Numbered from the stretch's first letter, positions 1 to 17,362 are shown. The stretch: DNA of 64,000 bases from Piliocolobus tephrosceles (GCF_002776525.5 NC_045438.1:152526634-152590633), one strand, 5' to 3'. Program-made: numbers and translations. The notes: generated by a model from the sequence alone, not told the origin.

Positions 1-689
1 TATGCCCCTGATGTCGGCACTGAAAAGAAGATACCTTTTAGGACCCCAGACTGACTGTTTCCAGCTTCCAGCTCTCAGAACCTCTGTGGGCACAAGGTAA
101 GTGTTCAGAAGGCCTTCCTTGACCACCAAACATGTACATTAGCAAAGTTTTCCACTCCATCACACAGTCCTTGAGGTGGTCCAGCTGAATTCTTTCCTCC
201 CCTGGTTATGACATGCACTACAGAATTGGAGGGAAACCAGCATGTGCCAGGGAAGCCAGCTAGGGAGGGGACAGAAACTCCCCTTCCTTCCCTGCTTAGG
301 GGCCTTCAAGTAAGTGCCCTTCCGCCATGAAACAGAGGGTCAATGAACACGGACAAGGCACTAATGCAGATTTCCTATAAAGACCTTCATTAGAGAAAAC
401 AGAGCCGGATCTTCTAACCAGACCCCAGCGATGTCTCCCCTTGCAGTAAGATGATGCCTTGCTTTACACAGATCCTTTGCCGAGAAGCAGATGTGTTTAA
501 TATAAAAGAAAGAAGAGAAGAGGAGAGAGAAGACATTGTCATGCATGAATTTACCATTCCGTGACACTCCAAGCTCAGTTCCTCTCAGGGCATTTGTCCT
601 TGCTTTTCTCCTCCTGGGATACGATACTCGTAGTTCACTCCGTCTGTGCTCCAATATCATCTCCATACCACGCCCCGTCCCTTCTTATC
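1..689. other. Unassigned sequence
   Basis: I see no recognisable gene or clear repeat. About 105-125 reads like the 'ggccttccttgacc' text of L2 ORF2 but is too short to call. The short open frames here show no domain or conserved motif. Confidence 0.4.
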
Positions 690-870
690 CCCTTGCTCTG
701 CTATTTTTCTTTGTCACAATGACCACTACCACTACTTACCATGATATTATTTATTTATCTGTTACTTGCTTATGAGACCCTGAGCTCCATGAGGATTTTA
801 CTTATCTCGTTTATAGCTCTGCTCCGGTGCCTGGTAAAAAATATAAGCAAAGAGCACGAATGAATGAACG
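690..870 (+). mobile_element. L2 LINE 3' end fragment
   Basis: The order of motifs is that of the L2 3' terminus: a T-rich stretch, 'gagctccatgagg', 'ggtgcctgg', then a short TGAA repeat (gaatgaatgaac). These fragments are non-coding relics of an ancient mammalian LINE. The family call rests on recalled consensus only. Confidence 0.6.
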
Positions 871-999
871 AGCATGTGCATGAAACCTTGGGAGGCAGAG
901 CGTCTGCTTTTGCGGGTCCCACACAACACGGCTCCTGCGCCACTGACAGTGCCCTTGCTCCCTGGCTGGGCTGTGTTCTTCTCCATAGGATTTACCACC

Positions 1000-1168
1000 T
1001 TCTGACTGACTTTGTTATTTGTTTACTTCCTATCTTCCCCGCTGGAATGTAAACTCCACAAAGGAAGGGACTTTTGTTTTCATTTTTACTAGCCTTTGCT
1101 TTATTCCCAAAGTCAGGATGGCACCTGGCAATGTAGTGGGAATTTAATAAAGATCTATTGTCAAAGAA
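1000..1168 (+). mobile_element. L2 LINE 3' end fragment
   Basis: It contains 'ctggaatgtaaactccac', 'ggaagggactttt', 'ggcacctggca' and 'tttaataaag', in the order expected at an L2 3' end. It lies 130 bp beyond another L2 end on the same strand, so this is a separate copy. Divergence is high. Confidence 0.6.
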
Positions 1169-1256
1169 ACGATTACCTCACTCAGGAGAAGGTGACACCA
1201 ATCAATCTCTGGCAAAAGTGGTGTTTTTCAAGTGCCTCCTTTGTCATCAGCTTCTG

Positions 1257-1278
1257 TTTTTTTTTTTTTTTTTTTTTT
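1257..1278. repeat. (T)22 homopolymer
   Basis: An uninterrupted run of 22 T. It is not attached to an Alu body, so it is either a relic of an old minus-strand retrotransposon tail or a plain homopolymer. Length polymorphism is likely. Confidence 0.9.
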
Positions 1279-1429
1279 ACCTCTTTATTCTTCTTGAGAA
1301 CACTGCCTCCATCCATAGTTCCCAGTGGCTGTTAACCCCTCCCTCTCTTCCCAACCACATACAGCAGGTCTCCATATCAGTCTTTGACAACACCTCTGCA
1401 TTCTGTACTTTGCTCTTGCTGTTTCATCT

Positions 1430-1610
1430 TTGATTGCTTTTCTTTCCCCATCCACTAAAAGCCTCCTTATCCCGCTGAGCCAGCTTTTTCCTGGAGCCTT
1501 TTCCTGACCCCCAGCCAGATGTGCACTTTTCCTTCTCTGAATCTCTACAGGACTTGGTACCTCTCAAGTGGTACTTAGGACACATTAGAAGACATGATCA
1601 GATCTTTGGA
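1430..1610 (+). mobile_element. Probable L2 fragment
   Basis: Pyrimidine-rich text such as 'agccttttcctgaccccc' and 'cttctctgaatctctacagg' resembles the L2 region between ORF2 and the 3' terminus. Short and diverged; this is a tentative call. Confidence 0.35.
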
Positions 1611-2292
1611 GATTATGTCAGTTACGCTGTAACCCAAAACTGTAACCCTAAGACAAGAAGAGGCAGGCTCAGTGGCAGGGAGTTAGCTGCCAGCTTACTC
1701 TCATGCTCACACAAGAACCTTCAGGTATCACCAACATCTTTCCACTTACAGAGCTGAGGCCATTTCAGACTGGGCCGCACTGTCTCATCTATCCTGAAGC
1801 TTTGGAAAATCCCAATGGCTTGCTACATGCAGGGATAGAAGCAGAAGATCCCAGAACTGCCCCAAACTGCAGCTCCCACTTCTCTCCCTCTAGCCCCTAA
1901 CCTCTACCCCAGCCTCTCAATCCCTGGAGGAAGGTCTCAGGACCAGAGGACTTTGTTTTTCTCTTTCAGACTCCTCCAGCCTTCTTTCCCTCCTCCAGAA
2001 GCCCAAATTCTGGCACTCTCTCACAACCTGCAACAACTCTATGAGCAAACATCTCCCTCCTCTACTCATCAGATTAGTATTTCATCACTTCATTTCCTGG
2101 TAGCCAACAGCTTACATTGTGAGCTGTAGATTTCTACAGATTCAAAAGCTTCAGCCTTCTGAAGACAGAGTTGCCCACTTAAAACTGACTGTGGAATTAG
2201 GGGTCTCTAATATGAGTTATTTCAACACCTCCCTGATGCTTTTTCTCCCCTGCCTCTCCATCTGCAATTTTTGCAGGAAGCGTAATGCAGTC
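1611..2292. other. Unassigned, pyrimidine-rich in its second half
   Basis: Nothing recognised. From about 1870 the plus strand is rich in C and T, which produces uninformative open frames. Confidence 0.4.
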
Positions 2293-2418
2293 AAGAATGT
2301 GGGTGGTGAACCTGGGAGGTAGAGCTTGCAGTGAGCCGAGATCGCACCACTGCACTCCAGCCTGGGCAACAGAGTGAGACTCCATCTCAAAAAAAAAAAA
2401 AAAAAAGAATGTGAGTGG
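2293..2418 (+). mobile_element. 5'-truncated AluY with TSD
   Basis: About 100 bp of the Alu right arm (2307-2384) and a ~20-nt A-tail lie between direct repeats at 2293-2306 and 2405-2418 (AAGAATGTGGGTGG versus AAGAATGTGAGTGG). The 'gagcttgcagtgagcc' text is typical of AluY. 5' truncation of this degree is uncommon for Alu, whose copies are usually full length. Confidence 0.85.
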
Positions 2419-2797
2419 ACATTTCTATCTTTTCAAGAAAACTGTTATTGGGAGTGGGAACTAGTGATGAGTGACAAGATTTTGGATTTTGATAGATGAA
2501 ATATTTTCAGACTTAAAGATTATTCAGGTCAAGCAGACTTCCTTTATGCTTCTTCAGAGGCAAATTTAATGTCTCTATATTGTTATTTCTACTTTTTATG
2601 CCCTAGCCCGTTTTTACCCTTATATGTAGTCTCTCACCCACTCACAAGTTGCATTCTCAGGGGGCATATTTTTCAGAGAAACAACAGTAATAAGGTTTGT
2701 GTGCTATCCTGTAATATCCCATTTTGCTAATATAGCTAAATTCAATATTATTCATGTATTCACAAATTCATGTATTCATTCATTCACTTAATAAATA

Positions 2798-3094
2798 TGC
2801 ATTGAGCCAATGCAATGGCTCATGTCTATAATCCCAGTACTTTGGGAGGCTGAGGTGGGAGGTTCCCTTGAGGCCTGAAGTTCAAGACTAGCCTGGGCAG
2901 CATAGCAAGACCCTGACTTTACAGAATAATAATAAGAAGAAGCCAGGTGTGGCAGTACACATCTGTAGTCTCAGCTACTCGAGAGGCTGAGGCAAGAGGA
3001 TTTCTCAAGCCCAGGAGGTCAAGGCTGCAGTGAGCTATGATCGTGCCACTTCACTCCAGCGAGGGCAACAGAGACACTGTCTCTAAATACATAC

Positions 3095-3125
<31 letters not shown>

Positions 3126-3194
3126 TACACACACACATACATATATATATATACACAAACATACACACATACATACACACACGTGTGCATTGAG
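2798..3194 (+). mobile_element. AluJ with microsatellite tail
   Basis: Dimeric Alu body at 2807-3088, with AluJ-type text such as 'aggctgcagtgagctatgatcgtgcc'. It is flanked by 9-bp direct repeats TGCATTGAG (2798-2806 and 3186-3194). The A-tail has decayed into a (TA)n/(CA)n microsatellite at about 3089-3183. The element sits inside an L2 copy. Confidence 0.9.
3089..3183. repeat. Compound (TA)n(CA)n microsatellite
   Basis: Alternating TA and CA blocks derived from the A-tail of the adjacent AluJ. Likely polymorphic. Confidence 0.9.
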
Positions 3195-3560
3195 CAACAA
3201 ATATATGTCAAGCAACCGTGCTGGACAGTGGGGTCCAGTGGTGAGCAAGAGGGACACAGGTCCTGCTGTCATGGATCTTACATGGAGGTGAAGGGAGCCA
3301 GATAATAATGACCTGCATTAAACATACAATTATAGACTAGAATAGATGCCCTAACTTGAGGGAGTCTACTTCAGACAAGACAGTCAGGGGAAAAAAATCT
3401 TGATTTTTGAGCTAAGGAAAAAAAAAGAGCTGAGTTCAAGGAGCCTTCCAGGCAGAAGGTACAGCAGATACAAAGGCCCCAGTGCAAAAGGTGACTCATG
3501 TGTTGGATAAACAGAAAGAGGCCAGTGTGACAGAAGCTTGGTGAGCTGGCTGCCCTGGGA

Positions 3561-6693
<3,133 letters not shown>

Positions 6694-6744
6694 TTAACAC
6701 GGGACTCTAGAATAATACATATTAATATGAATGAATTGAGACCC

Positions 6745-7161
6745 TGTAGTAATCTGTTTTGCATTGCTTTAAAGGAATGCCAGAGACTGGGTAATTTATA
6801 AAGGAAAGAGGTTTATTTGGCCCACAGTTCTGCAGGCTCTACAAGCGTGGCACCAGTATCTTGCTGCGCTTCTGGTGAAGGCCTCGGGAAGGTTGTCCTG
6901 TGGAAGGTGAAGGGGAGCCAGCGTGTCACATGGCGAGAGAGGGAGCAAGAGATAGGGGAGGAGTTCCCAGGTTCTTTTAAACAGCCGGATCTGGTGTGAA
7001 TTACTAGCGTGAGAACTCACTCATTATTGCAAGGACAGCACCAAGCTATATCATGAGGGATCTGCCCCTGTCACTCAGACACCTCCCACTAAGCCCATCT
7101 CTCACATTGGAGGTCACATTTCAACATGAGATTTGGAGAAGCACACATGCAAACCATATGA
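6745..7161 (-). mobile_element. MST-type MaLR solo LTR
   Basis: A ~417-bp LTR read on the minus strand. The plus strand begins 'tgtagtaatctgttttgcattgc', contains 'gggtaatttataaaggaaagaggtttatt' and 'caacatgagatttgga', and ends 'aaaccatatga'. This is the MSTA/MSTB layout with terminal TG/CA largely kept. No convincing 5-bp TSD remains. Non-coding. Confidence 0.8.
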
Positions 7162-8288
<1,127 letters not shown>

Positions 8289-9417
8289 ATACTAATGAGC
8301 ATCCACGGGGTGTCAGGCACAGAGATTGATATTGATTCCTAAACATTTGTGTGTGGAAAGTGAATATCCAAGTTATATGCGTGAGAAAGTCAAAATTAAG
8401 AGAGGTGATATAATGAGCCAAAACTTGACAACCAGAAGATGGACAGAATCATTCCCAATGAAGCGACCAGAGACAGGAACCCAACAAACCCAGGGGAGAC
8501 CATCTGGTCACCTCAACTGAAGGCATTCACGGATAGCTTCTTTTTCATGGCTAAAGAGTGAAATTCAATGAAGGGAGGAGGTGATAAAACACACATGTAA
8601 GGGCACCACTGCAAGACTCTCCAGCCAGTACTTTGCCCGTAATTATCCTAGAACAATGGCACCCAGCTTCCCCAGAGAATGTCATGAAGTGGGAGGCAGA
8701 ATAAAATTGTGAGAGACTCTGGGAGCTGCTGAGCAGAGAAGCAACTTGAAGAACAACCAGTGAGATTTTAGGATTTGCTGGAAGATAGTGAAGGTCTAGC
8801 AGTGAGGGACCTCTTCTCTTGGGCAGTCCTTGATAAGTCAACTATTTCCTCCTTAGAGGATCCTTGTTTCATTAGGTTTTTATGCAACTGTTTATTTGTA
8901 AATATGAATAATACCTGATTGAATAGTGTTTGACCCTGTCAGAAATAATAGCATCTTCCTTTTACTATTTCATTCAGGTAGATGTAAAGCCCTGTGTTTT
9001 TTAATAAGCTGGATGATATACAATTCGGTAGCAAATTCAAATTTCTCGTGCTCTTAACTCAGGACTGTCAAATATGGGGCATTCTTTGTTTTGTCCTGAA
9101 TTTAGTGTTTGTCTTGAGCCTATATGTTTTCTGATGGCAGAAATGACTCGATCTGATTAATTCAGTATTCTTAGCTCTTTTAGCTTTGTCCATTCAGAAC
9201 TTGTTCCTCTCACTCCTCGGGGTGCTATCTAAATTCTGAGAAGTTGATGAAAAATCAAGGCAGTGTGGGCTTGTGTAAATGCCATCACGTGCTAGTCCAC
9301 CCACATTTGCTGACTGTGATGTGTCCCTTTGCCACACTGCAGTGTGCTTAAACACTCTGTCACTCAACCTCTTGCCTTTACCAATCTCTAGGACCCTGGG
9401 GAAAACACTGCTGCTCT
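8289..9417. other. Unassigned sequence
   Basis: No recognisable gene or repeat. An E-box CACGTG lies at about 9287 with no other promoter feature nearby. Confidence 0.4.
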
Positions 9418-10008
9418 TGTTCCTATAGGGGAGGGGAAACCTGTTTCCTTTATCCTCTTATGTTCAGTGACTTGGGCCCTGCAAATTAAACTGACAAAAG
9501 ATAGATTAACAGAAAAAAAGCATACATATTTAGTTTGAGGTTAGTATTTTAATTTTTGTTATATGTGCATGGCAGTCTCACAGAAAACACAGTGAAAACC
9601 CAAAGAAACTGTGAGGCCTCAGAGCTTATAGACCACTTTAACAAAGAGCAATACATTTGTGGAGAAGTGACGAGACAAAGGGAGAGGTTTTGGGCCTCTA
9701 GGGGCGACAAATTGTGGGAAGGCAAACATATGAGAGGAAAAAAATGAAAGATCTGTTCTGTTCAGTAAGGTTTGTTTATGCAGATGTGAGCTGGCACCAT
9801 CCCCCGTGATAAGAGTTCTCTTTCTTTATGGGAAAGGAGAGCGGCAACACCTTGATAGAGGGAAATTTATACTCTGCTTTTAGGCAGAAAGGGGAAGGGT
9901 AGAGAGCTTTTCCTGCATCTGCCGTTTTTTGTTTGCCTTCAACTCAAAATAATCCTTATGCCAATGTGGCATATTTTCGGGTGGCTTATTCTGATCTCCA
10001 TCAGCACA
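9418..10008 (-). mobile_element. Probable ERV solo LTR
   Basis: On the minus strand this starts TGTGCTGATGGAGATC and runs ~590 bp, with the text pattern of a class I (ERV1) LTR, including 'aatatgccacattggcataaggattattttgag' split over about 9945-9980. Family name not established; edges are approximate and no TSD was found. Confidence 0.5.
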
Positions 10009-12304
10009 ATTGGTGGTTTGCATAGGGTTCATGTAATACCACCTCAAACCTGTCTCCCATGCTGCCATCTCTTCTTTTGTTGCCTATATCACAGTGGAGC
10101 AGGAGACATTAGGGGTTCTTAGTTCCACTCAGAGCCCCAAGGGAAATTCAGAGCACAAACTCCCCAAACCAGTCTGGGTCTTCCCTGACACCCTTCCTTC
10201 CAGACTGAACCTGAGGCAGCAGGATACAGAGCCCCATCACTGCCCTTCTCTCTTATTCTCTTCCCTGACTCTTCTTCCTGTCCCCAGATAGACTCAAAAC
10301 TTATGGGCTGAGAAAATTGGTTCTTATATCCTTATGATCAAGCATTTTCCCCAAATCTGTCACTTATGGCAGAAATATTTGCTTTTGAGAGCCAGGCCTT
10401 GAGACACAAAATCCCTTTCTGACAACTCATTATATCTTCTGGGAGTTTGAAAGTTTCTATTGAACCTCAAAAGTGAAAAAGTGATATTCTGAATCTAAGT
10501 TGTTCTGTTATGGCCTTCCTTCATTGAAGCAATAAGTCCAGGCTCCCTGAAAATATGACCCTTGCTAATCCTGGAAAGAGACAAGTGAGGTTTTCCCATA
10601 AATAACTCAGCACAAAATGTTATGCCTGAATCCAACCTCTCATGCATCTGAGCCTCTGGGGCTGCTGAGGCCTCCAGGTGCTGGCTCCAGCTTTCTCAGT
10701 CTCCTCCCACCCCAAAGCTGACACCCAAGCTTGGACTTTTAGCAGTCATTGTGTCACAAGGGTGGAGAAGACATCTCTCTGCTTCATATTATGTCCAGTT
10801 ATTACCCAGCCTGACCATGCTTCTCTTCAAAATGCTGAAATCAGGAGCTGCCATCCTCCAGGGGACATGTCCCACCACAAGGTCCAGCCAGCACCACGCC
10901 AGGCCATAGAGGCCTCCATGTCCCTCTGCCTGATAACTTCATTATACAACTTCTTCTATACCAACAGGTAACACCTCCACAAATATTGCAACCTTAGGAT
11001 CATTGACCCATAATTATAACAAGACCATTTCAACCAATGGGCTTGTGGACTAAAGCTGGGAGCAAAAATTGAGCTATAATTTGAATCAAGAGGCATCAAG
11101 GGGTTAGTTCAGCTCTTCAAGGTCACTAGGACTGTGGGCTACCTAAGTATCTAGATATCTGTACTCTCTTCCATCCTTCCAGCCTTACAATAGAACCCCT
11201 GCTTTTTAAAGAACCATAAGACTATCAGAAATAAAAACTATATTTCCCTACCTCTTCTGAAACCAGGTATAGCCAAGTAATTAAGTACTCGTCAATGAGC
11301 TGTATGGCAACTTCAGTAAAATCTCTTTAAAAGAGATCATACACACATTGCTCCTTCTTCATCATCCCTCCCTTCTCTGCTACCTAAAATGAGGCTGTGA
11401 TGGCTTTGGGACCATGAGGAAGAGAGTGGAGTAGTTTCCTGTAAGGAATCTTGTTTTTATAAAGGCTTTGTTGAAAGCCATAGGTGCACTGGGCTGCCTT
11501 CCTCTCAACTTTCTGTGTAAAGGAATACAACCTTGTGGGTTTCAGCCACTGTTCATTTGGCTCATCTGTCTTATGCAGCCAAATCAATTTCTTGTGTATG
11601 TAAATTATAACTAGGTCCAACTCTGCATGGGTTTTGGGCCAGGGTAGTTGAGGAGACTATCAGAGAGCAAGTTGAAGTTGTCACTTGTTAAGTAGCAATA
11701 TTCATGAGTGACTCTTGAACTCAGCAACAGCTTAAAGAATCAGGCTGGGTGCAGAAAGGTTTTGATTCTGCAGCTCTGGAATGCATGTTTGATGGTGTCT
11801 TCTCCCTTTATTCTACCTTCTAGCAGTGAGAGGAATGGCTATGATATAAAGGGTCTGTCTATTGTGCTTCAAGATGTCAAGTGCCCTTTTCCTGTGACTT
11901 GTGGGGATTTGCTGTGGTTGCCATAGAGACAAAGTGAATCCAAGTTCAGCCGCGATAGCGAAGCCCTTTTATTCAAAGGCACATATTTTGAAGAGCAAAC
12001 CAGTATGTAAGACAGTAAGGTGACTCATCCTTCATTAGCACAGCGAAGCCTTCCTTCAGGATCTTAATGGATGTTATCCCAAGAAGCCCATAATTGTGAG
12101 GGAATTATGAAACAATTAATTAAATACATTTTCCCTACCTGCCCAGCACCTGCCCTTCAGGAATTCTCTTCCAGAATTTTGAGGAGAAAAATTAAGTCAT
12201 CAACTCACCAAATAAATAAATAAATAAATATTTTACCAACTAAGTATATCTAGGCTTTTTTCTCTTTCATGCACTTGCGAGTTGTTCTGTGAACCAGCAG
12301 GTTG
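10009..12304. other. Unassigned, repeat-poor
   Basis: About 2.3 kb without a confident repeat. 10095-10300 is C/T-rich. A donor-like CAG|GTAACA occurs near 10970, at the end of a 97-codon open frame, but there is no matching acceptor context or recognisable protein. (AAAT)n sits near the 3' end. Confidence 0.35.
12208..12231. repeat. (AAAT)n microsatellite
   Basis: About six AAAT units, not attached to a recognised retrotransposon. Confidence 0.9.
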
Positions 12305-12610
12305 TGATGAAGGTTGTGCTGGACTTGGAGTTAGGAGATTCTGCCCTTAATTAACTGAATGGTTTTGGGTGGCACTGCCCTGGGTCCCAGTTTCTTGATC
12401 TGCAACATGAAGGGTAATGTGAGCTGCCCTCTAAGATTCCTTCCAAACCAAGGAACCCATCCTGATTTTCGTTTTAGTTATCCTCTCAATCACAGCAGCT
12501 ACCTTAATCAGGTTTCTTAGGCTCTACCTTCCCCAGCTAGAATGCATGCTGGTGTAACAGGTATTCAATATATGTTTATATAACAAATTGAATGAATGAA
12601 TGAATGAATC
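12305..12610 (+). mobile_element. MIR/L2 remnants ending in (TGAA)n
   Basis: 12310-12440 has MIR-like text ('cttggagttaggag', 'cccagtttcttgatctgcaa'). 12530-12610 matches an L2 3' end: 'tagaatgcatgctgg', 'aggtattcaatatatg', then TGAA repeated five times. These may be one L2 or a MIR next to an L2. Confidence 0.45.
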
Positions 12611-13395
12611 TGATTTTAAGACTGATTTACCTAAATGTTATAGTTGTGTTGTTTTTTCACCTGAATCAGTCAGACTTAGAAATAAAGTGTCACACCCAGA
12701 TCAGTATGTATTGGAAGTGAGTTTGGAACCCAGACCCAAGCACTCCCTTTTGCTTCCTGGCCGTATCCCCACCCATTCCTTGTTGTACCTCAGTTGCAGA
12801 CATCTTTGACAGTCTCAGGAACCCAGAGGTGCCTCTTTGTCTCTGCTTCTTCTGGAGACAAAATTACATTAATGAAAAAAATAATTCCAGTTCTGGTCCC
12901 CACTAACAGGCACACTGAGCCCAAAGATTTAACAATCTCCTGCAGGCATTTTTCAAAGCTCATTTCTTCATGGAATCATTTTTCTTTGACAAAAAGAAAA
13001 AGAAAACAAAGTAGTTTAAATTCCTTCACTGCAGTTTCTGAAGAATTCTGGAGATTTCTGGAGAATTCTGGAGAAGAAGGGAAACCACACTGAAAAGGAA
13101 AAGGAAGCAGATAGGAGTTTAAATTCTGGGTCCCAGACAAGTGTTTGTAGGGCCCACTATGCACAGCACACCCCTTGGAAATGCGCATCCATGCCCTTTC
13201 TGGGACCTCTCTGTTTCTACTGCTCTCAAGTCTAGGAGAACCTAAAGAGTTAGATATGCCACAAAGAAAACTGTGCTTCCCACCTGAGCCCCTCTTCTTC
13301 CAAATTCTAGGTCACCTGACCTCATGGTCACCTCTTGTTCCTGGAATTGGTAGGTCCTTCTGCAACAAGGTTGGATGAGACTAATTTTCCACAGG
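12611..13395. other. Unassigned sequence
   Basis: No recognised gene or repeat. A short direct repeat 'ttctggaga' occurs three times at about 13045-13075. Confidence 0.4.
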
Positions 13396-13625
13396 CCAGG
13401 TACTTGACTGTTCACTATTTCATTTCAGCTTTATAGTACCTAGCATGGAAGGTGTTACTGTGCTCCTTTCCAGAGGAGGAAACAGGCCCAGAGAGGTTGC
13501 TTTCTTAAGCTCACCTCTCAGGGAGCCACAAGTGGCCAGTTTAACCCAAGTCTGCTTGTTTCTGGAGCTGGCAGTCCTTACCGTCCTGCTTCTCAGACGA
13601 TCCCCAGAGCTGGCTGTGAGCCTGT
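13396..13625 (-). mobile_element. MIR SINE, minus strand
   Basis: The antisense MIR core is visible: 'ccagaggaggaaacaggcccagagagg' region, then 'cacaagtggcc' and 'aacccaagtctgcttg'. About 230 bp, diverged. Confidence 0.65.
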
Positions 13626-13795
13626 CATTGGGCACCCAGACTTAGTTCTCATTCTCCATTTTTATCAATCTTTCCAAAGTTTGCTGGGTGCCACAGGGGT
13701 TAGGTGGTGGTGATAAGTTTTTGGAGAAAAGTTTGACTCAAAAATCTCCTGATTTCCGATGGTTGTCTAAAGATCTAGTTAGCATGGTCACTTTC

Positions 13796-15200
13796 TTCTT
13801 CTTCTTTTATGTTTCATTATTTTTTTAAGGTATAAAATATTTTTGTGGTTCAAAATCAAAACTACATAAAAAACTTTCTCAGAAATATCTCACTTTTGTT
13901 CCTATCACCTCAGCCTCACATCTCCTCAAATCTGTTAGAGGTGACTCCAGTTTCTGGTTTATTCTTCCCGTGTTTCTTTCTACAAAAGAACCAGAACATA
14001 TACATAGAAGCATATGCATGAATAAGTAATATATTTATATATGTATATTTACTTGCTTATTTTCTCTGCTTTCATATGCAGATACAGCATACCATATCAC
14101 TGTTTCCCACCTTTTTCCACTTAGTGGTGTATCCTGGAGGACACTCTGTTTACCCAACTCTTCCTCATTCTTTTCATGTAGCTGAGGACTCCATTGTGTG
14201 CTAGGGCCTTAGTATTTGCTTATGCCTCACCGATAGGCATTTATATTTCCAATCCTTTGCTATTTCAAATAATTCTGCAATTAACGGAGTTGAGCAAACT
14301 TGTTTTGTACTGGCAGAGATGTGTTTTAGGGGGCTCCCTAGAAGCTGTGTCAAAGGATAAATGTGTATGTAATTATGGCAGTTGTTGCTAAATTCCCCTC
14401 CACAGAGGTTGCAGCATTTTGCTCTTCCACCTGCAATGCGTGAAGTGCCAGAGGCTCCAAGTCCAGCCAGCAGAATACATTGTTCAACTCTTGGAGTATT
14501 CACCAATCTGTAGGTATATTTTAGTCTGTAGGTATATTTCAGTATATTTTAGTCTGAATCCCTCTTTCTTGTAAGCCTGGTTGATTATTTTTCTCGTCTT
14601 AAAAGCCATTTCCTTTCTTATCCTGTGAATTGTCTATTCATGCATTTTGCCCGTCTTTTTCTATTAGTTTTATTGTTGTTCTTGATTTTTTTAGAGTGCT
14701 TCAACTACTAGGGAGCTTAGTCCTTACTGATATAAGTTGCAAAACTTTCTCCTAGTTTTTCATTTCTCTTTTGATTCTGCTTGTGGTCTATTTTGTCACA
14801 AAAAAGGTTTTATTTATACTTGGACAGGTATATTGATTTTTTTTCTTTATTTCTTCTGCATACGGAGTCACAGAAAGGCTTTCCAACTGCTAGGTTGGAA
14901 ATTCACCCAAGTTTTCTTGGAAAAATGAACAGGTTCAATTGTACATTGAGACTGCTAATCCATTTGGAGTTTTTCCTGATATTCTGTGTGAAGTTTGGAT
15001 ACAATTTTATATTTTTCCAAATGACTTTTTAGTTGTCCCAATACATTTTATTAAGAAGTTCAACTTTCCCCAGTTATTTGAGATATCATCTTTATTGTGC
15101 AAAGGCGTTCTTGTGTCACTTTGTGGACTTTTAATTTTGTTCTATTTGTCTTTATATTCATTCTTATGACATTCTTAATGTAAGTTCAATAATTATCTAC
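13796..15200 (-). mobile_element. L1M 3' portion, minus strand
   Basis: On the plus strand one reads antisense L1 text: 'gtggtgtatcctggaggacactc', 'gactccattgtgtg', 'ttctgcaattaacgg', 'cctccacagaggttgcagca', then a T-rich stretch with 'tccatttggagtttttcctgat'. This is the end of ORF2 and the 3' UTR of an old L1M. All frames are broken. No TSD identified. Confidence 0.7.
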
Positions 15201-16178
15201 ATTTGTGGATGAAGTGCCAGTCTTTACTAATTTTTCTCATTTTGTTGCCTTTCCACATACACTCTGCTTTATTTTTATTGAAGTTAGATTTCATGTATTT
15301 GGCAAGCAATAAGGACATAACATGCTCCAAATACCATGGCAGGCAAAGCAGAGATGCTTGAGGAGCTCAGTGCCCAGGTGCTGAGACACACAGGTTGTCT
15401 TTCACAGGCTCATTTCTGCATAGCAATTATGGGACCTTCCCACAAAGACCCTCTAATATTTCCAAAAGCTATTATTGTATGTCTTAATTGAGTTCATGTT
15501 TTTTATCCACTAGAAATTTTTGACTAGGACACATATCTGCAGATGTTCAGGATAATTTTCCTACTAAGCTCTTTTGGTGGACACCCTGATAATAAGGCAT
15601 CTTTCTATCAGGGCTGATTTTACTACTTTCCCTTTGGATTCAAGTTGAGCAAGCTTCAGATAATGTCATCTAGTATCGTGGCAGAAGTCTATTACTCTTA
15701 CTCCAAGTGACAGTGAACTTTTTTCAAATATTCTCCTTCGTATGATTTGATTTGTGTACTCTTTCCAGCTTCTTCCCATTTGGCCAGTTCTTATGAGGCT
15801 TCAAGTCTCCATCTTGCTCTGTGGCCACAGAGTCCTACTAGTGACACTCTTGAGTACCTCCAAACAAGTGCTTCTAGCTTCTTGGAAGTTGCTTCCCTCC
15901 TCTTCTCTCCCTTCTGCCTTCCTCTCTTTCTCCCAGCTTTTATGCTTTATTCATTGACTCACGACCCCAAAGTTTCACAGAAATTTGTGAGGAAATTACT
16001 CACAGTTTCACTTGAAAAACGTTCTTCAAGAGGCCAAACAGAAGTTCATAGGGGTAAGAGGGGGCATCCAGAAGATCAATCTCTAAGGTAGATGCTAACT
16101 GGTCTTCAAAATCTCACTGCCCTCTCCTCCCCAGCCAAAACCCTTCTCCTCAGATCCTGTAATCATCCTGTTCACTCC
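15201..16178. other. Unassigned, possible L2 text
   Basis: No confident call. About 15750-15960 has C/T-rich text with some L2 flavour, which gives two overlapping short open frames without domains. Confidence 0.35.
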
Positions 16179-16203
16179 TTTGATGGGTTGACTTGCATCC
16201 CCC

Positions 16204-16613
16204 TGTGTTAGTCCATTTTGTGTTGCTATAAAGAAACACCTGAGGCTGGGTAATCTATATAGAAAAGAGATTATTTGGCTAACGGTTCTGCAGACTGTAC
16301 AGGAAGCATGGTGCCTCATTTGCTTCTGGTGAGGCCTCAGGAAGCTTACAATCATGGCAAAAGGTAAAGGAGAAGCAGGCATGTCACACGATGAAAGAGG
16401 GAACAAGAGAGAGAGGTGCCATGCTCCTTTAAACATTCCACTCTCACGTGAACTAACAGAGTGAGAACTCAAGCATTGCTGCAAGAACAGCACCAAGTCA
16501 TTCATGAGGGATCTACCTTCATTACCGAAATGCCTCCTATTGGGCTGACCTTCAACACTGCAGATCACATGTTAACATGAGATTTGGAGGTGACAAATAC
16601 TCAAACTATATCA
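16204..16613 (-). mobile_element. MST-type LTR nested in MLT1
   Basis: A 410-bp LTR on the minus strand, from 'tgtgttagtccattttgtg' to 'tcaaactatatca'. It lies directly after the first 25 bp of an MLT1 LTR. The flanks ccccc/cccta are compatible with a decayed 5-bp TSD. Confidence 0.85.
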
Positions 16614-16742
16614 CCCTACAAAACATAACACTCTATACCTCAGAATGTGACCTTGTTTGGAAGCAGGGTCCTTGCAGATGTAACTAGTTGGGTCCATCCT
16701 GGAGCTGGGTGGACTCCTAATCCAATGGGGCTGGTGTCATTA

Positions 16743-17132
<390 letters not shown>

Positions 17133-17362
17133 CTACAGATGCAAAGACAAGGAATGCCAAGGACTGTCAGTAAGACACCAGAGCCAGAGGACACAAAGAA
17201 GGATTCTCTCCTGCAGGTGACAGAGGGAATGTGGCCCTGCCGATGCCCTGATTTCAGACATCTAGACTCCAGACTGAGAGAATAAATGTCTGTTGTTTTA
17301 AGCCACCCAGTTTGTGGTACTTTGCTATGACCACCATTTCTAGAGTGGTCTAATACAATCTA

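Larger units (their letters stand above)
2755..3560 (-). mobile_element. L2 LINE, minus strand, split by an AluJ
   Basis: Read on the minus strand, this is an L2 3' region. The plus strand starts with 'attcattcattcac' and 'aataaatatgcattgag', is interrupted by the Alu, then continues with 'atgtcaagcaaccgtgctggacag', 'catggatcttacatggag' and 'ttccaggcagaaggtacag'. The two halves join across the Alu TSD (2798-2806 and 3186-3194). Confidence 0.6.

Noticed and set aside
10678..10971. Open frame ending at a CAG|GTAACA donor-like site
   Set aside because: A single donor-like site is common by chance; no acceptor, branch point or known protein match was seen.
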